The notes below the pieces were generated by a model. It was not told the origin of the DNA, made no database searches, and saw only the letters and a list, made by a program, of their open reading frames with translations. Position numbers and translations under genes: made by a program. DNA of 64,000 bases from an uncultured Nitrospirales bacterium (GTDB taxonomy: Bacteria > Nitrospirota > Nitrospiria > Nitrospirales > UBA8639), in contig OX638327.1 of assembly GCA_951812745.1 (NCBI GenBank), positions 1,101,914 to 1,165,913 on the forward strand, in the 5' to 3' direction. Shown piece after piece: positions 33,960 through 43,980 of this stretch (position 1 is the stretch's first letter; each line of letters starts with the position of its first letter).

Positions 33960-35462
33960 ATGGCCGTCTTGATGGATCATCTCATCAGTTGGATGATTGC
34001 CGTTCCTTTCCTGGGAATCGCGACCCTCGCGTTTATCCGCGATGAAGAATGGATTCGCCGAGTCGCTTTTGGCGCGACCATGGTGGAATTGGCGCTCTCG
34101 CTTCTTCTGTGGGGGAATTTTGATTTCACCCGACAAGGCATGCAATTCGTCGAGCGCGTGGAGTGGATGCCGACGTTCAATATTCAGTATGCCGTGGGTG
34201 TCGATGGGATCAGCATCCTCTTGGTGTTGCTCACCACCTTGCTGTGTCCGCTGTGCGTCCTCTGTTCCTGGACTGCCGTTGCCACGCGAGTGCGGGCGTT
34301 CATGTCGCTGATTTTGCTCGTTGAAGGCGCCATGATGGTCGTCTTTACCGCACTCGATCTGTTCCTCTTCTTCATGCTGTGGGAAATCACCATGATTCCC
34401 ATGTACTTCATGATTATTCTCTGGGGCGGTCCCGGTCGCATTGCCGCGGGCCTGAAATTTGCCCTGTACAGTCTCACGGGCAGCTTGCTGATGTTAGTGG
34501 GCATCCTCGGTCTTTACCTGGAAGGCGGATACACCTACGATTTGTTGGTTCTCAGCGAACAAACCTATTCCTCCACCACGCAATTCTGGCTGTTTCTCGC
34601 ATTCTTTCTGGCCTTTGCCATTAAAATGCCCATGGTTCCCTTCCATACGTGGTTGCCGGACGCTCATTCCGAGGCTCCGACGGCCGGCAGCGTCATTCTG
34701 GCCGGTGTGCTGCTGAAAATGGGAGGGTATGGGTTCCTGCGATTTTGCCTGCCGATTTTTCCCGACGCCTCCGAGCAGTTTGCCCCGTTTATCTTGTGGC
34801 TGTCCGTTTTGGCCATTGTCTACGGCGGATACATGGCATTGGCGCAGTCCGATCTCAAGAAACTTGTGGCGTATTCTTCTATTTCCCATATGGGTTTCGT
34901 GACCCTGGGCATTTTCGTCTTCAACAGCCAAGGCATCCAAGGTGCGATTCTCCAGATGTTTAACCACGGCGTCACAACCGGCGCCCTGTTTATGGCAGTC
35001 GGGCAGTTGTACGACCGCACGCACAGCCGGTCCATCCAGGACTACGGAGGGCTTCACAAACCCATGCCCCGGTTTGTCGCGCTGTTTTGCCTCTTCTCCG
35101 TGGCATCCTTCGGCCTGCCGGGCACCTGTAATTTCATTGGTGAATTTCTGGTCCTCGTGGGCACGTCCTCTGACAGTTTCGTGAAAGTGCTGCTTGCCAT
35201 GGGGGGTATTGTCTTGGCGGCCTCGTATATGCTCTGGATGTTGCAGCGCGTGGTGCTGGGACAGGCTCGAACGCCGGTTGTCTCACGACTTCCCGATCTG
35301 AACTGGCGGGAGACGGCTACGATGATCCCCCTGGTGGTGATCGTGTTGTGGGTGGGGTTGTATCCCGCGCCGTTCCTCAACGTGATGGACGCGAGTGTCT
35401 CGGCGCTGATTCAACACACGACCGGGGGGCACTCGGCGGCCCAGTTGGCTCTTGGCCCCTGA
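33960..35462 (+). CDS. NuoM-like proton-translocating subunit
   Basis: 500 residues, about 14 membrane helices. NuoM hallmarks: FFMLWEITMIPMYFMI with the essential Glu, FAIKMPMVPFHTWLPDAHSEAPTAGSVILAG with the essential Lys, and LKKLVAYSSISHMGF. It lies 109 bases after the NuoL-like gene. A 40-codon frame fills that gap but lacks its own ribosome-binding site. NuoM is not a normal Mrp subunit, so this operon is a hybrid between Mrp and complex I membrane arms, as found in several Nitrospirota. Confidence 0.9.
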   Translation: MAVLMDHLISWMIAVPFLGIATLAFIRDEEWIRRVAFGATMVELALSLLLWGNFDFTRQGMQFVERVEWMPTFNIQYAVGVDGISILLVLLTTLLCPLCVLCSWTAVATRVRAFMSLILLVEGAMMVVFTALDLFLFFMLWEITMIPMYFMIILWGGPGRIAAGLKFALYSLTGSLLMLVGILGLYLEGGYTYDLLVLSEQTYSSTTQFWLFLAFFLAFAIKMPMVPFHTWLPDAHSEAPTAGSVILAGVLLKMGGYGFLRFCLPIFPDASEQFAPFILWLSVLAIVYGGYMALAQSDLKKLVAYSSISHMGFVTLGIFVFNSQGIQGAILQMFNHGVTTGALFMAVGQLYDRTHSRSIQDYGGLHKPMPRFVALFCLFSVASFGLPGTCNFIGEFLVLVGTSSDSFVKVLLAMGGIVLAASYMLWMLQRVVLGQARTPVVSRLPDLNWRETATMIPLVVIVLWVGLYPAPFLNVMDASVSALIQHTTGGHSAAQLALGP

Positions 35463-35540
35463 CAAAGTGGGACGGATTCTGTCAAGTGGAAAGTTTCGGC
35501 TCTCTTGACTTGTTCCCATTTGCGAGTTATCAATTTTAGT

Positions 35541-36242
35541 ATGAAGCAGTCTCGTCCCTTAACCCATGATGAGAAAAAAGCCGCGGAAGCGGCCTACCGG
35601 GGCCGGCCATTCGATGCCTCGTGGTCGCAGGCGGCCCGTGTCGTGTATGACGGCATTCTGACGGCCCGAGGATATGCGGTGGATGCGCTTGATTCGGGTG
35701 GCGTCAACCGGGAAGCTGCAAGGGAGTTCGAAGCCCCCGAAACCTTGTTTGCGGAGACGATGAGTCCGACACACTTGTCCAGTGAGCAAAACGAAGGTGA
35801 GCCGGCAACGGCCCGTCATGTGCCTTCACGCCAGGAAGCCATCGAGGCCGGATTACTGGTCGATGTCACCAAGAAGGCCAAACGCATCGGATTCAACGTG
35901 GCGGTCGGGATCACGAAGTCTTTGTGGGACCGGAACATCACGAAATCCCTGGATCTCGACCCGCATGAATGGGAACTGCGCGTCCGTGATATGTTGTTGG
36001 CAGTTCGTTTGCGAATGGCCGGTCAGGGTACGTCAGGGCCGTGGGTTGAAGTACCGGTCGTGTTTCCCTCGACACAAGGCGAAGAGCCGCCACAGATGTT
36101 TCCCATCTATGCGCTCTTTCATAAGGATCCGGTTGCCGAAGACTGTGTGACCTTGATTCATCCCAAAGAATTTTCTTCAATCATGGGCCTCTCTTCTTCT
36201 CATTCCGAGACGGGAGACAACCCGTCTTTCGATTCCCTTTAA
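35541..36242 (+). CDS. Hypothetical protein, DUF6573-like
   Basis: 233 residues from ATG 35541. The centre, SRQEAIEAGLLVDVTKKAKRIGFNVAVGITKSLWD, resembles DUF6573-type proteins (sequence EDGVLVDVT...VAVT..W). The N-terminal GRPFDASWSQAARVVYDGIL segment and the C-terminal FHKDP...CVTLIHPKE part have no match I know. Cytoplasmic. It follows the mrp-like operon by 78 bases and may or may not be cotranscribed. Confidence 0.55.
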   Translation: MKQSRPLTHDEKKAAEAAYRGRPFDASWSQAARVVYDGILTARGYAVDALDSGGVNREAAREFEAPETLFAETMSPTHLSSEQNEGEPATARHVPSRQEAIEAGLLVDVTKKAKRIGFNVAVGITKSLWDRNITKSLDLDPHEWELRVRDMLLAVRLRMAGQGTSGPWVEVPVVFPSTQGEEPPQMFPIYALFHKDPVAEDCVTLIHPKEFSSIMGLSSSHSETGDNPSFDSL

Positions 36243-36330
36243 GGGTACAGATTCTCCCTTCCACATTTTGGGTTCCGTGATGGCCATGCTGCCGTGCGGG
36301 TATCAGAAGCGATATGCTAAGGTGGCGTCT

Positions 36331-36780
36331 ATGTCGGACGATGCTGTAGGGGCGAACCTGCGTGTCCGCCTGTTAGTCAATGCGGTGCTTGGAGCCATGG
36401 CCGTCACGGGAGGGCTCTGGTTTCTTCAAGGAGGCCTCTCCCTGGGCGCGACCGTTGTCGTGGTGGTGGGGCTCATGGTGGTGTTGGCGAAGACCTGCTC
36501 CGGCGTTGCTCAGATCTGGATGTGGTCCACCCTGTTGCTCGGGATTGAAAGTCTGGCGTGGCCGTTTCTCATGCTAGGCGAACTCCGGCAATTCGGCCCC
36601 GAACCGCCTCTCGAAGAGATGAGCAAGGTCTTTACGGCGGTGTTGTTCGGGGTGTTTTCCGGCATCTTTTGGCTGACCTTTGCTTACGGCCTGTATCGAC
36701 GGACCCAACCCAAAACCGAAGAACCGTCTGCTCCGTTAACGCCGAATCAGGCCAAAGCCAAGCGGAAAAAACAGCGGTAA
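36331..36780 (+). CDS. Small membrane protein with a repeat-derived N-terminus
   Basis: 149 residues, four membrane helices, Lys/Arg-rich C-terminus (PNQAKAKRKKQR). ATG 36331 has AAGGTGG six bases upstream and is preferred to 36268. Codons 6-14 (VGANLRVRL) are encoded by a copy of a dispersed intergenic palindrome (36346-36370, inverse of CCTAC plus GGCGGACACGCAGG copies at 18437 and 56614). The repeat therefore either was inserted into the gene start or the true start lies further in. Function unknown. Confidence 0.6.
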   Translation: MSDDAVGANLRVRLLVNAVLGAMAVTGGLWFLQGGLSLGATVVVVVGLMVVLAKTCSGVAQIWMWSTLLLGIESLAWPFLMLGELRQFGPEPPLEEMSKVFTAVLFGVFSGIFWLTFAYGLYRRTQPKTEEPSAPLTPNQAKAKRKKQR

Positions 36781-36813
36781 CAGCGGTTCCACTCACGCTC
36801 TCCTGACCATTTC

Positions 36814-39033
36814 CTATAATATTTCCAACGGGTCCACGTTCACTCCAAATTTCAGGCGTCGATAGGTTTTTTTCTGCATCATCAATTCGAGCGTCCGTCG
36901 AACGAGGGTTCGCCCGGCGGCATCGTCGGCGACTTTGACCAACAGATGATAGCGGGAACGCCCTCGCGGTTTGGCCCCGGGCGAGGCAAGGGGACCCAGG
37001 ATGGCGTCCTGTTCATCTCGTTTCATCTCTCCTCGTGCGATCATGTGAGCGAATCCTTTTGTGAGATGCTGCTGCCATATGTTTGCGGCTTCCTCGGTTT
37101 CCGTTGCCTCCTGGCCTGATACGTGCAACTGGATGAGATGCCCGAAGGGTGGGTACCCCACCAGCCGGCGAAAGGCCAATTCATGGTCATAGAAGAGCTT
37201 GGGTTGTTGTTGGCCGACGGCGTGCAGCACCGGATGTGAGGGCAGGCGCGTTTGAATAAGCGCGGATCCGGAAAGGCCGGGCGTTAACAGGTCGACGGCC
37301 TGTTGTAAATGGTGAAACACGCGTTCCGACGATCGAAAATCCGGCACGTGCAGGCCGGCGTCCGCATAGGGGATGACAACGCATCGCACCGGCGTGAAGG
37401 GTGAGGCCTGAAAGAGCAGTTCTGTCCCGACGACAATCTGGATTTTCCCTTGTGAAAATTGCTCTCGGATGCGATGTGCAACGGATTCACTCCGGATCGT
37501 GTTGCCGTCATAGCGTCCGATGGTGGCGTGGGGGTACAGACGCTGCAATTCTTCTTCAAGGCGTTCCGTGCCGAATCCCACCGGTTCCAAACGAATGCCG
37601 GAACAGGATGGACACGCGGTTGGTATGGGCTCGGCCTGCCCACAATAGGGGCACCGCAGTTGTGATTGTCGGAGACTCAAGGCGATCCGGCAGCGCGGGC
37701 ATTGCGGCGCCGTTCCGCAATCCCGGCACGTGACGGACGAAGAAAACCCTTTACGGTTGTGATAGACGACGACCCCGCCACCCTGGGCCAGTGCCTGCTC
37801 GATGCCGTTTTGCATAGGATCGGAGAAGATCGTGCCGAACGGGGTTTCTTGAAGGCTGATCATTTGAATCGGATTCGTCCGCCCGGCGAAAGCCCGTGGA
37901 GACTCGTCGTCGTCCGCAAAGCGATGGACGGTCTCAAGTGTGGGGTAAGGCGTGTGAAGCACGAGCACGGCGTTGTCCAACGCGGCTCTTTTTCGTGCGA
38001 CCTCCCGAGCGTGATAGTGTGGACTCGGATCTTCCTTGTAAGCGCTATCCCCTTCATGTTCGACCCATACGCAGCCCAGGGAAGGGAGAGGAAGGAACAG
38101 CGCGGATCTGGTCCCCACGACCACGGGATAGTGCCCGTGTCTGACGGCTTGCCAGTATTGCAGGCGCTGTTTGTCTGAAAGGCCGCTGTGAAACTCTCCT
38201 ATCGGATGGTTCACCGAGTGCCGGAGATGAGCGACCAAGCGCGCTGACTGGTTGATGTTCGGAGCAATCACCAGGACCGTGCGTGCCTGGGCCGTGGTTT
38301 CTTGTATGACGTTGCCTAACAGGGGGTGCGGGAATGCCAATTCAGTGGTCAGCATCTCCCTGAATCGTTCGGCCTGAAGGTGTTGCTGAAAACTGTCCCA
38401 CCATGAGGGAAGGCCGGGGCTTTCATCCGGGACTTCGAGCAAGCCCTGTACAGGGGACGTGGGGCCGCTTTGAAACGGCCGTTCGGTCCAGTCTTGCCGG
38501 TCCTGAATCCATTTGTGTCGTTTGAGCCTTTGTAGGACCGTCGAGGAGTTGTCCAGCATCGTTTCGATGGTTGATTGCGCCAGACCTTTGGGACGTTTGG
38601 CCAAGGCCGTAAGGATTTTGTGCGTGGACGTGCCGGTCCGGGTGGTTTCCAGGCGTTGTCGGCCTTGTGGGGTCATGGTCCAACGGGTGTTGCTTCGAAA
38701 CGGGATGGCAGGTGGTTGGACAAGCGCCAGGCATGTTCCTATGGGGGCCAGGTAATAGTCGGCCATCCATTTCGCCAAGGCAATGAGTTGGGGGTCCGGG
38801 TCCCAGTGCGCTGAGGTGACGAGATGCAGTTCGCGAATACGGCTGGGATCAACGAGAGGTTGCTTCGCATGCTCGACAAGAGAGACAATAATTCCCGGCT
38901 TGACACGCGGCCCGAACGGCGCCAGGACCCATTGCCCTATTTGAGGCTTGGAACTCCACGATTCTGGAATCCGATAGGTAAACGATTGAGAGGTCCTGGG
39001 AGGAAAGACAACGTCGGCATAGGATGGTGGCAT
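36814..39033 (-). CDS. priA: Replication restart protein PriA, ATPase motifs lost
   Basis: 739 residues, normal PriA length. The N-terminal 3'-DNA-binding domain (YADVVFPPRTSQSFTYRIPE), the winged helix, the zinc-binding region with paired CxxC motifs (CRDCGTAPQCPRC, CPYCGQAE, CPSC) and the C-terminal domain are present. The Walker A loop (normally GVTGSGKT) reads LGNVIQETTAQ, and the DEEH box reads VEHEGDSAYK. It should bind stalled forks but not hydrolyse ATP or unwind DNA, as described for Deinococcus PriA. Divergent from the EF-hand gene. Confidence 0.85.
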   Translation of the reverse strand: MPPSYADVVFPPRTSQSFTYRIPESWSSKPQIGQWVLAPFGPRVKPGIIVSLVEHAKQPLVDPSRIRELHLVTSAHWDPDPQLIALAKWMADYYLAPIGTCLALVQPPAIPFRSNTRWTMTPQGRQRLETTRTGTSTHKILTALAKRPKGLAQSTIETMLDNSSTVLQRLKRHKWIQDRQDWTERPFQSGPTSPVQGLLEVPDESPGLPSWWDSFQQHLQAERFREMLTTELAFPHPLLGNVIQETTAQARTVLVIAPNINQSARLVAHLRHSVNHPIGEFHSGLSDKQRLQYWQAVRHGHYPVVVGTRSALFLPLPSLGCVWVEHEGDSAYKEDPSPHYHAREVARKRAALDNAVLVLHTPYPTLETVHRFADDDESPRAFAGRTNPIQMISLQETPFGTIFSDPMQNGIEQALAQGGGVVVYHNRKGFSSSVTCRDCGTAPQCPRCRIALSLRQSQLRCPYCGQAEPIPTACPSCSGIRLEPVGFGTERLEEELQRLYPHATIGRYDGNTIRSESVAHRIREQFSQGKIQIVVGTELLFQASPFTPVRCVVIPYADAGLHVPDFRSSERVFHHLQQAVDLLTPGLSGSALIQTRLPSHPVLHAVGQQQPKLFYDHELAFRRLVGYPPFGHLIQLHVSGQEATETEEAANIWQQHLTKGFAHMIARGEMKRDEQDAILGPLASPGAKPRGRSRYHLLVKVADDAAGRTLVRRTLELMMQKKTYRRLKFGVNVDPLEIL

Positions 39034-39110
39034 ATCGGCTATTGTGCCAAACGAGTTGAGGTTTTTCCATTATAATACCCCGATGGAACAGGTCTCATGA
39101 GGTACAGGTC

Positions 39111-39635
39111 ATGATCGACAAGAGAACGTGGAACGGCGTGGTGCTCTGGGCTCTCGTCGGGACCGTGGTCATGTCGGCCTTGCCGGTGCATGGGCAGGAA
39201 AAGGCACCGATCTTGCCCCCGAATCCTTCGACTTCCCCATCTTCCGGGGAAACGCATTTGCGGGATTTTTCTCCTCTCCCGGAAGAGCCCGAAGAGTTTG
39301 ACGATCGTGAGGTGAAGGCGTATTACGACTGGCGCAATGATCTGTTCTTCCGGGAATTCGACATGAACGGGGACGGCGTGGTGAATTATATGACCGCCCG
39401 TCGAACCTACAAGGTCTGGCTGGATGAGTTCGGCACGCCGGTCGTCGTGACGGTCGGGGCTCCGTTGTTCTATTGGCTGGATCGCAACGGGAATGGAAAA
39501 TTTGAAACGGGCAACGGCGAGATGTGGTCGGATCCTGACGAGGACGGCATCACCGGCAATGAAAAGACGTATGATACCGGTTATCTGGAAAAAGAGCCTT
39601 CGCGTGTTCCACAGTGGTCCGTGCCCTCTCCGTAG
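39111..39635 (+). CDS. Secreted EF-hand calcium-binding protein
   Basis: 174 residues. Signal peptide (LWALVGTVVMSALPVHG), a proline-rich linker, then three EF-hand-type calcium loops: DMNGDGVVNYMTA, DRNGNGKFETGNGE and DPDEDGITGNE. Probably periplasmic or surface. The loops lack clear flanking helices, closer to dockerin- or calerythrin-like repeats than to calmodulin. No enzymatic domain is seen. Confidence 0.75.
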   Translation: MIDKRTWNGVVLWALVGTVVMSALPVHGQEKAPILPPNPSTSPSSGETHLRDFSPLPEEPEEFDDREVKAYYDWRNDLFFREFDMNGDGVVNYMTARRTYKVWLDEFGTPVVVTVGAPLFYWLDRNGNGKFETGNGEMWSDPDEDGITGNEKTYDTGYLEKEPSRVPQWSVPSP

Positions 39636-39686
39636 TTTCGGCTGCTTGAAGGATCAAATCAGGGTATTGAAACAAGAGCGTGTGTG

Positions 39687-39875
39687 ATGTCGAATAAGAA
39701 TGTGAACGAGCGCAAAGATGCGGGGTCGCCGGATCCACCGAAGCGCATTCAAACGCAGATCCATCGGCGTAAGAAGGCCAAGGCGGTCTCTCCCCTGACG
39801 AATGAATGGGAAAGTTCGCAAGCAGGTCCTCCGAAGGGCTTGAAACGCCCACCGCAGGATATGCGGAATTCGTAA
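39687..39875 (+). CDS. Small basic hypothetical protein, 62 residues
   Basis: Starts at ATG 39687, 51 bases after the EF-hand gene on the same strand. Highly charged and proline-rich (KRIQTQIHRRKKAKA), without hydrophobic segments and probably disordered. No family match and only a weak ribosome-binding site (AAGAGCG), so it may be a chance frame. Confidence 0.35.
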   Translation: MSNKNVNERKDAGSPDPPKRIQTQIHRRKKAKAVSPLTNEWESSQAGPPKGLKRPPQDMRNS

Positions 39876-39962
39876 ATCTCTCTTCCCATACTCTCCTCGA
39901 CTTTTTAAGACGTTACCTCTTGATGCATTCAAGGAGAATGGCTGACACGGCTGTGGTCGAAT

Positions 39963-40121
39963 GCGGGAACGGCTTATGCCATCTGGACGGGGATCGGCGC
40001 GGCGGGCACGGCGATCATGGGCATGATGTTGTTCAATGAGCCGCGCGACGCGGCGCGTTTGTTGTTTATCGTGTTGATCGTGTCGGGCGTTGTGGGGTTG
40101 AAACTGTCTACGCCCGCCTAG
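39963..40121 (+). pseudogene. SMR (SugE-type) transporter remnant, C-terminal half
   Basis: The frame [19 protein letters not shown], then [29 protein letters not shown] and a stop at 40121, is the last half (helices 3 and 4) of a SugE-type quaternary ammonium exporter. The first two helices are absent; upstream in this frame is unrelated sequence down to a stop at 39921. GAGAATGGCTGAC just upstream is in another frame. Non-functional remnant. Confidence 0.8.
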
Positions 40122-40124
40122 ACG

Positions 40125-41984
40125 TCAAATCGAGAATTGAAACACGGGTTGGTTGCCGATCGTTTCTGCGAGGATGCCTTTTTGTTTCAGCGCGGCGAGC
40201 ACGTCGTGGGTCGTGCGCGTGAAGTCTTCGGGTCCGGTGAAGGAGAGATCCGCCTCGATGGGGGAGGCCCCCGCCTCCTGACTCATGTAGACCGTCAGCA
40301 CCGGCGCGGGATGCACCAGCGTACGGATCGCTTCGACGGCCTGATCCGCGGGCAGGTTGAAGGAGTTCGTGGTTGAAATCAGCAGGACGCCGGTGTCGAT
40401 GAGCAGCCGCGCCACCTCGCCGTAGCGACGGATCGTTTCCCGGGCATCCTCGTCCTGCAAGTCCGCGTCGAGCCCGCGGCGCAGGTTTTCCGGGTCCAGC
40501 ATATAGACGTGCCGGCCTTCGGCCACGAGCATGGATTCCACTTTCTTGGCCAGGAAGGTTTTGCCCGTGATATCGGGGCCGATGAGGAGGACCAAGGCCG
40601 CGCGGTGCCCGTAGTGCTTGGCGCGGTCCGCTAAAGTCACGTCGCCCTGGACCCAGGCGAAGTCCCGTTGCCGGGCCTCGATCCGCAGGGTCTCTTCACG
40701 GTCCGCCACCATCTCGGTGATGATTCCGCCCCCGGATACGTCGTAGTCATCGACCAGGACAAAGCGGCCCGTGGTTTCGAAGTCGGCGTACAGGTCGAAG
40801 GCGAGCGGGGCCTTGGCCTGGATGGTGACGTCCGCCACTTCGTTGCGCTTGACGACCGCGTTGGTCTGTTGCTGATCCAGCGAGAGGTTGTCGGCGTCCA
40901 CGATGCGATGAATCGCCGCCACGCGGCATTCGACTTCGTGCGTGGCCAACCGCACCAGATAGAGTTTGTCCATGTCCAGGGGCCTGCGCCCGAGCCAGAA
41001 CAGGTTGGCGCGAAAGGTCGTGGAGACGAGCGGCAGGGAACGCTCGTGACTGAGGATCTCCCCGCGCTCGACGAAAATCTGTTCGTCCAGGGTAATGCCC
41101 ACGGATTGCCCGGCCTGGGCCTGCGTGGGCGGCGGTTCCACGTTGAACGCTTCGAGCGTTTGCACGACCGCGCTTTTGTTCGACGGCGAAAAGATGACCT
41201 GGTCGCCCACCTTGAGGCGTCCGGACGTGATGCGTCCCGTCAGGATCCGGCGGGCGTCGAATTTGTAGACGTCCTGCAGGGGAAACCGCAGGGGTTGTTC
41301 GCCTTGTTCGGATTCCGAGGAGAATTGCGCCAGCGATTCCAGGACCGTGGGGCCGTTGTGCCACGGCATGTGCGGGCTGGGCGTCGCGATGTTGTCTCCG
41401 AGTTTGGCGCTGGCGGGGATCACGAACTGGGGCGTCACGTCGAGTTGCGACAGGAACGCGCGATACTCCTTTTCGACGAGCGCGAACGTCTCCTGCCCGT
41501 AGTCCACGAGGTCCATTTTGTTGACCACCACGGTGACTTGTTTCACGCCCAGCATCGAGAGCAGCAGGCCGTGCCGTTTGGATTGATCCCTGACGCCTTC
41601 CACCGCATCGATCAGCAGGAGGGCGGCTTCGGCCCGCGCCGCGCCGGAGACCATGTTCTTCAGAAATTCCTTGTGCCCGGGCGCGTCGATGATGATGTAT
41701 TGACGGCCCGCCCATTGGAAGAAGGTGCGGGCGGTATCGATGGTCACGCCCTGCTGCTGCTCTTCCAGGAACGCGTCGAACAGGAAGGCGTATTCAAACT
41801 CCTTGCCCTGTTGCTTGCAGATGGCCTGGATTTTTTCGATCTTGCCTTCCGGCAGGGTGCCCGTGTCCGCATAGAGGCGCCCCAGCAACGTCGACTTGCC
41901 GTGGTCCACGCTGCCCACGATGACGATGTTCATGCGGTCGCGGATATCGACGGCGGCCGGTGTGTCGGTCTTACATGTAGCCAT
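40125..41984 (-). CDS. cysN: Sulfate adenylyltransferase GTPase subunit with APS-kinase-like domain
   Basis: 619 residues from ATG 41984. GTPase domain with [14 protein letters not shown] and NKMD motifs, beta-barrels, then from about residue 455 an APS-kinase-like domain ([15 protein letters not shown], a Walker A). With CysD it makes adenylyl sulfate. The kinase part has lost the usual GLSGSGKS and FISP(F) motifs (TTNSFN instead), so PAPS formation is doubtful and is not needed by the APS-type CysH here. Overlaps cysD by 14 bases; an alternative start MNIVIVG lies at 41933. Confidence 0.9.
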   Translation of the reverse strand: MATCKTDTPAAVDIRDRMNIVIVGSVDHGKSTLLGRLYADTGTLPEGKIEKIQAICKQQGKEFEYAFLFDAFLEEQQQGVTIDTARTFFQWAGRQYIIIDAPGHKEFLKNMVSGAARAEAALLLIDAVEGVRDQSKRHGLLLSMLGVKQVTVVVNKMDLVDYGQETFALVEKEYRAFLSQLDVTPQFVIPASAKLGDNIATPSPHMPWHNGPTVLESLAQFSSESEQGEQPLRFPLQDVYKFDARRILTGRITSGRLKVGDQVIFSPSNKSAVVQTLEAFNVEPPPTQAQAGQSVGITLDEQIFVERGEILSHERSLPLVSTTFRANLFWLGRRPLDMDKLYLVRLATHEVECRVAAIHRIVDADNLSLDQQQTNAVVKRNEVADVTIQAKAPLAFDLYADFETTGRFVLVDDYDVSGGGIITEMVADREETLRIEARQRDFAWVQGDVTLADRAKHYGHRAALVLLIGPDITGKTFLAKKVESMLVAEGRHVYMLDPENLRRGLDADLQDEDARETIRRYGEVARLLIDTGVLLISTTNSFNLPADQAVEAIRTLVHPAPVLTVYMSQEAGASPIEADLSFTGPEDFTRTTHDVLAALKQKGILAETIGNQPVFQFSI

Positions 41985-42768
41985 CTTTGCGGAGTAACTC
42001 CATGCCCCGGCCTTCGTCCTGCGCGCGGCCGGCGCGTTCGGCCACGTTCGTGGCGCGCAATTCGTCGATGATTTCATCGACCGTGGAGGCGGTGGATTTG
42101 ATGGGGAAAGTGCAGGGCGCGCACCCCAGGCTGCGGTACCGTGTGCCGTTGCCCTTGTCGAGGTACAAGTCCATAAAGGGAATGTTTTCGAGCTTGATGT
42201 ATTCCCAGATGTTGATCTCCGTCCAATCCAGCAGGGGGTGAATCCGGATGTGGGTGTTGGGCGGGAACGAGGTCTTGAATTGATCCCACAGTTCCGGGGG
42301 CTGGTCCCGGAAATCCCAATCGTTGTTCTTGTCGCGCGGGGAGAAATACCGCTCCTTGGCGCGCGTGCTTTCTTCGTCCGCGCGGACGCCCAGGATGATG
42401 CCCGTGTACCCTTTCTCCTCCAGCAACTGTTTGAGCCCGTTGGTCTTGAGCGCGGTGCAGCATTCGACCCGGCCTCGTTCATGATTCATCCCTTCGGCCA
42501 GAGCTTTCTTGTTCTGCCCGACCACCAGGTTGAGACGCCATTCGCGCGCCAGCCGGTCCCGGTACTCGATCATGGCGGGGATTTTGTAACTGGTGTCCAC
42601 GTGCAGGAGCGGAAACGGGACGTGCCCGAAGAAGGCCTTGCGGGCCAGCCACAAGAGCACCGTGGAATCCTTCCCCATGGACCAGAGCATGCCCAGGTTA
42701 TCGAAGTGTTTATAGGCCTCACGCAGGATATAGACGCTTTGGTCTTCCAGTTGTCGAAGATGTCTCAT
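41971..42768 (-). CDS. cysD: Sulfate adenylyltransferase subunit 2
   Basis: 265 residues. PP-loop ATP-pyrophosphatase that adenylylates sulfate. The loop reads SMGKDST (usually SGGKDS). Also visible are [25 protein letters not shown] and the C-terminal [12 protein letters not shown]. It overlaps the TrpD2-like gene by four bases (ATGA) and cysN by 14, so the three are translationally coupled. Confidence 0.95.
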   Translation of the reverse strand: MRHLRQLEDQSVYILREAYKHFDNLGMLWSMGKDSTVLLWLARKAFFGHVPFPLLHVDTSYKIPAMIEYRDRLAREWRLNLVVGQNKKALAEGMNHERGRVECCTALKTNGLKQLLEEKGYTGIILGVRADEESTRAKERYFSPRDKNNDWDFRDQPPELWDQFKTSFPPNTHIRIHPLLDWTEINIWEYIKLENIPFMDLYLDKGNGTRYRSLGCAPCTFPIKSTASTVDEIIDELRATNVAERAGRAQDEGRGMELLRKDGYM

Positions 42769-43907
42769 GCGTGCACGACCTTGTGTTCCGGTGTCGTTGA
42801 GGCTGGATCTGAACCTTCACCAGGCGCCGGGGGTGAGGCGAGGTCCGCCAGTTTTTTCGCGGCCGCCCCGGATTCCAGCGCTTTTTGTGCCAAAGGTACG
42901 CCTTCGGCGATGGAGTGGGCCCGCCCCGCGGCATAGAGCAACATGGCGGCGTTGTAGAGAATCCAATCGCGGAATCGTGCTTGCCCTGAACCTGGAAGGA
43001 TTTGGGTGGTCAAGACCTGCCGAATCAGGGCCGCCTCCCGGGCCGGGAGTTCTTTTGGAGGAGCTTGTCCTGAGCCTTGAAGGAACTCGGAGGGAATGGC
43101 CATGTGTTGGAAGGAGCCCAGGGGAAGCTGCACGTCCGTGGGTTTGAGGGTAAAGGGAGTCACGCGGTTGTTACGCAGTTCCCGCATCGCCGTCGCGGTC
43201 GCAATCGACAGTTCGGGAAATCCTTCCATCCCCTGAAAGACCAGGAGCCGGTGTCCACCCAGCATGTTCACCGCTTCCGGCATCTTTTCGAGATACGGCG
43301 GATGGGCCACGCCCACGACTTGCGAGTGCGCTCGCGTCGGGTTGAGCAGCCGGGCGACCTGATGGAACAGGTTTTGGGCTCCCAGTTGTTCGCGCAACGC
43401 CAGCAACTTGGCCAGGGGGGGGTGATACAACGCGACGTCCATGTACGCGAATCCGTTCCGTTGCAAGGTTGCCGGCAGGTCTTGGCCTTGCAGCGTGGCG
43501 GGGACGCCCAGTTGTCCCAACACGCGGGGAAGGTCGGAGGCTGCCGTGGGATTGTCCATGCCGTGAAACAGGATGGTAGCCCCGGCGGCTGCGGCAACAA
43601 CGGCTGCGGGCAGACACGCGTGCTGCGTATTGTGCTTTTCGGCATACACCGGCACGTCGACCACGTTGAGGCCGGCCGGAGCGTCGATGGGAGCAACGTA
43701 GCTGCGCGTGGCCGCGGTGAACGAGGCCAGTTCCGTCACGCCTTCCAGCTTGATCCGCATGGCCATCAGGAAGGCCCCGGTCTGATAGGGGGTCGCGTTG
43801 CCTTCGATCAAATCCTGGGCGGCCTGTTTGGCTTCTCCCCACGCGAGGTCTTTGGCCCCCCGTTGTCCCTTTCCGATTTTGGTGATGAGTTGGTGCATCA
43901 GCGGCAT
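42765..43907 (-). CDS. TrpD2/YbiB-like phosphoribosyltransferase-fold protein
   Basis: 380 residues with the two-domain fold of anthranilate phosphoribosyltransferase ([33 protein letters not shown]). The PRPP site is altered: the usual GTGGD is VVDVPVYAE and the KHGNR region reads KHNTQHA. It is therefore not a tryptophan enzyme, and no other trp gene is near. The relative YbiB binds nucleic acids. Its placement between cysH and cysD, overlapping cysD, points to a role in sulfur assimilation that is not known. Confidence 0.75.
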   Translation of the reverse strand: MPLMHQLITKIGKGQRGAKDLAWGEAKQAAQDLIEGNATPYQTGAFLMAMRIKLEGVTELASFTAATRSYVAPIDAPAGLNVVDVPVYAEKHNTQHACLPAAVVAAAAGATILFHGMDNPTAASDLPRVLGQLGVPATLQGQDLPATLQRNGFAYMDVALYHPPLAKLLALREQLGAQNLFHQVARLLNPTRAHSQVVGVAHPPYLEKMPEAVNMLGGHRLLVFQGMEGFPELSIATATAMRELRNNRVTPFTLKPTDVQLPLGSFQHMAIPSEFLQGSGQAPPKELPAREAALIRQVLTTQILPGSGQARFRDWILYNAAMLLYAAGRAHSIAEGVPLAQKALESGAAAKKLADLASPPAPGEGSDPASTTPEHKVVHA

Positions 43908-43980
43908 CTATGGTCGGTGAAACTTACGATGGCATTCCAATGGTGTCGTGACGGTCTACGGTGCTTCTTCGGAGGGATGG

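Noticed and set aside
33850..33972. 40-codon frame between the NuoL-like and NuoM-like genes, coupled by TGATG
   Set aside because: No ribosome-binding site, no hydrophobic or known motif, and it overlaps the NuoM start. It could only be a coupling leader; evidence is too thin.
40125..42482. 785-codon version of CysN reaching to 42482
   Set aside because: The extra N-terminus is the cysD gene read in another frame. The CysN core begins at MATCKT (41984) or MNIVIVG (41933).
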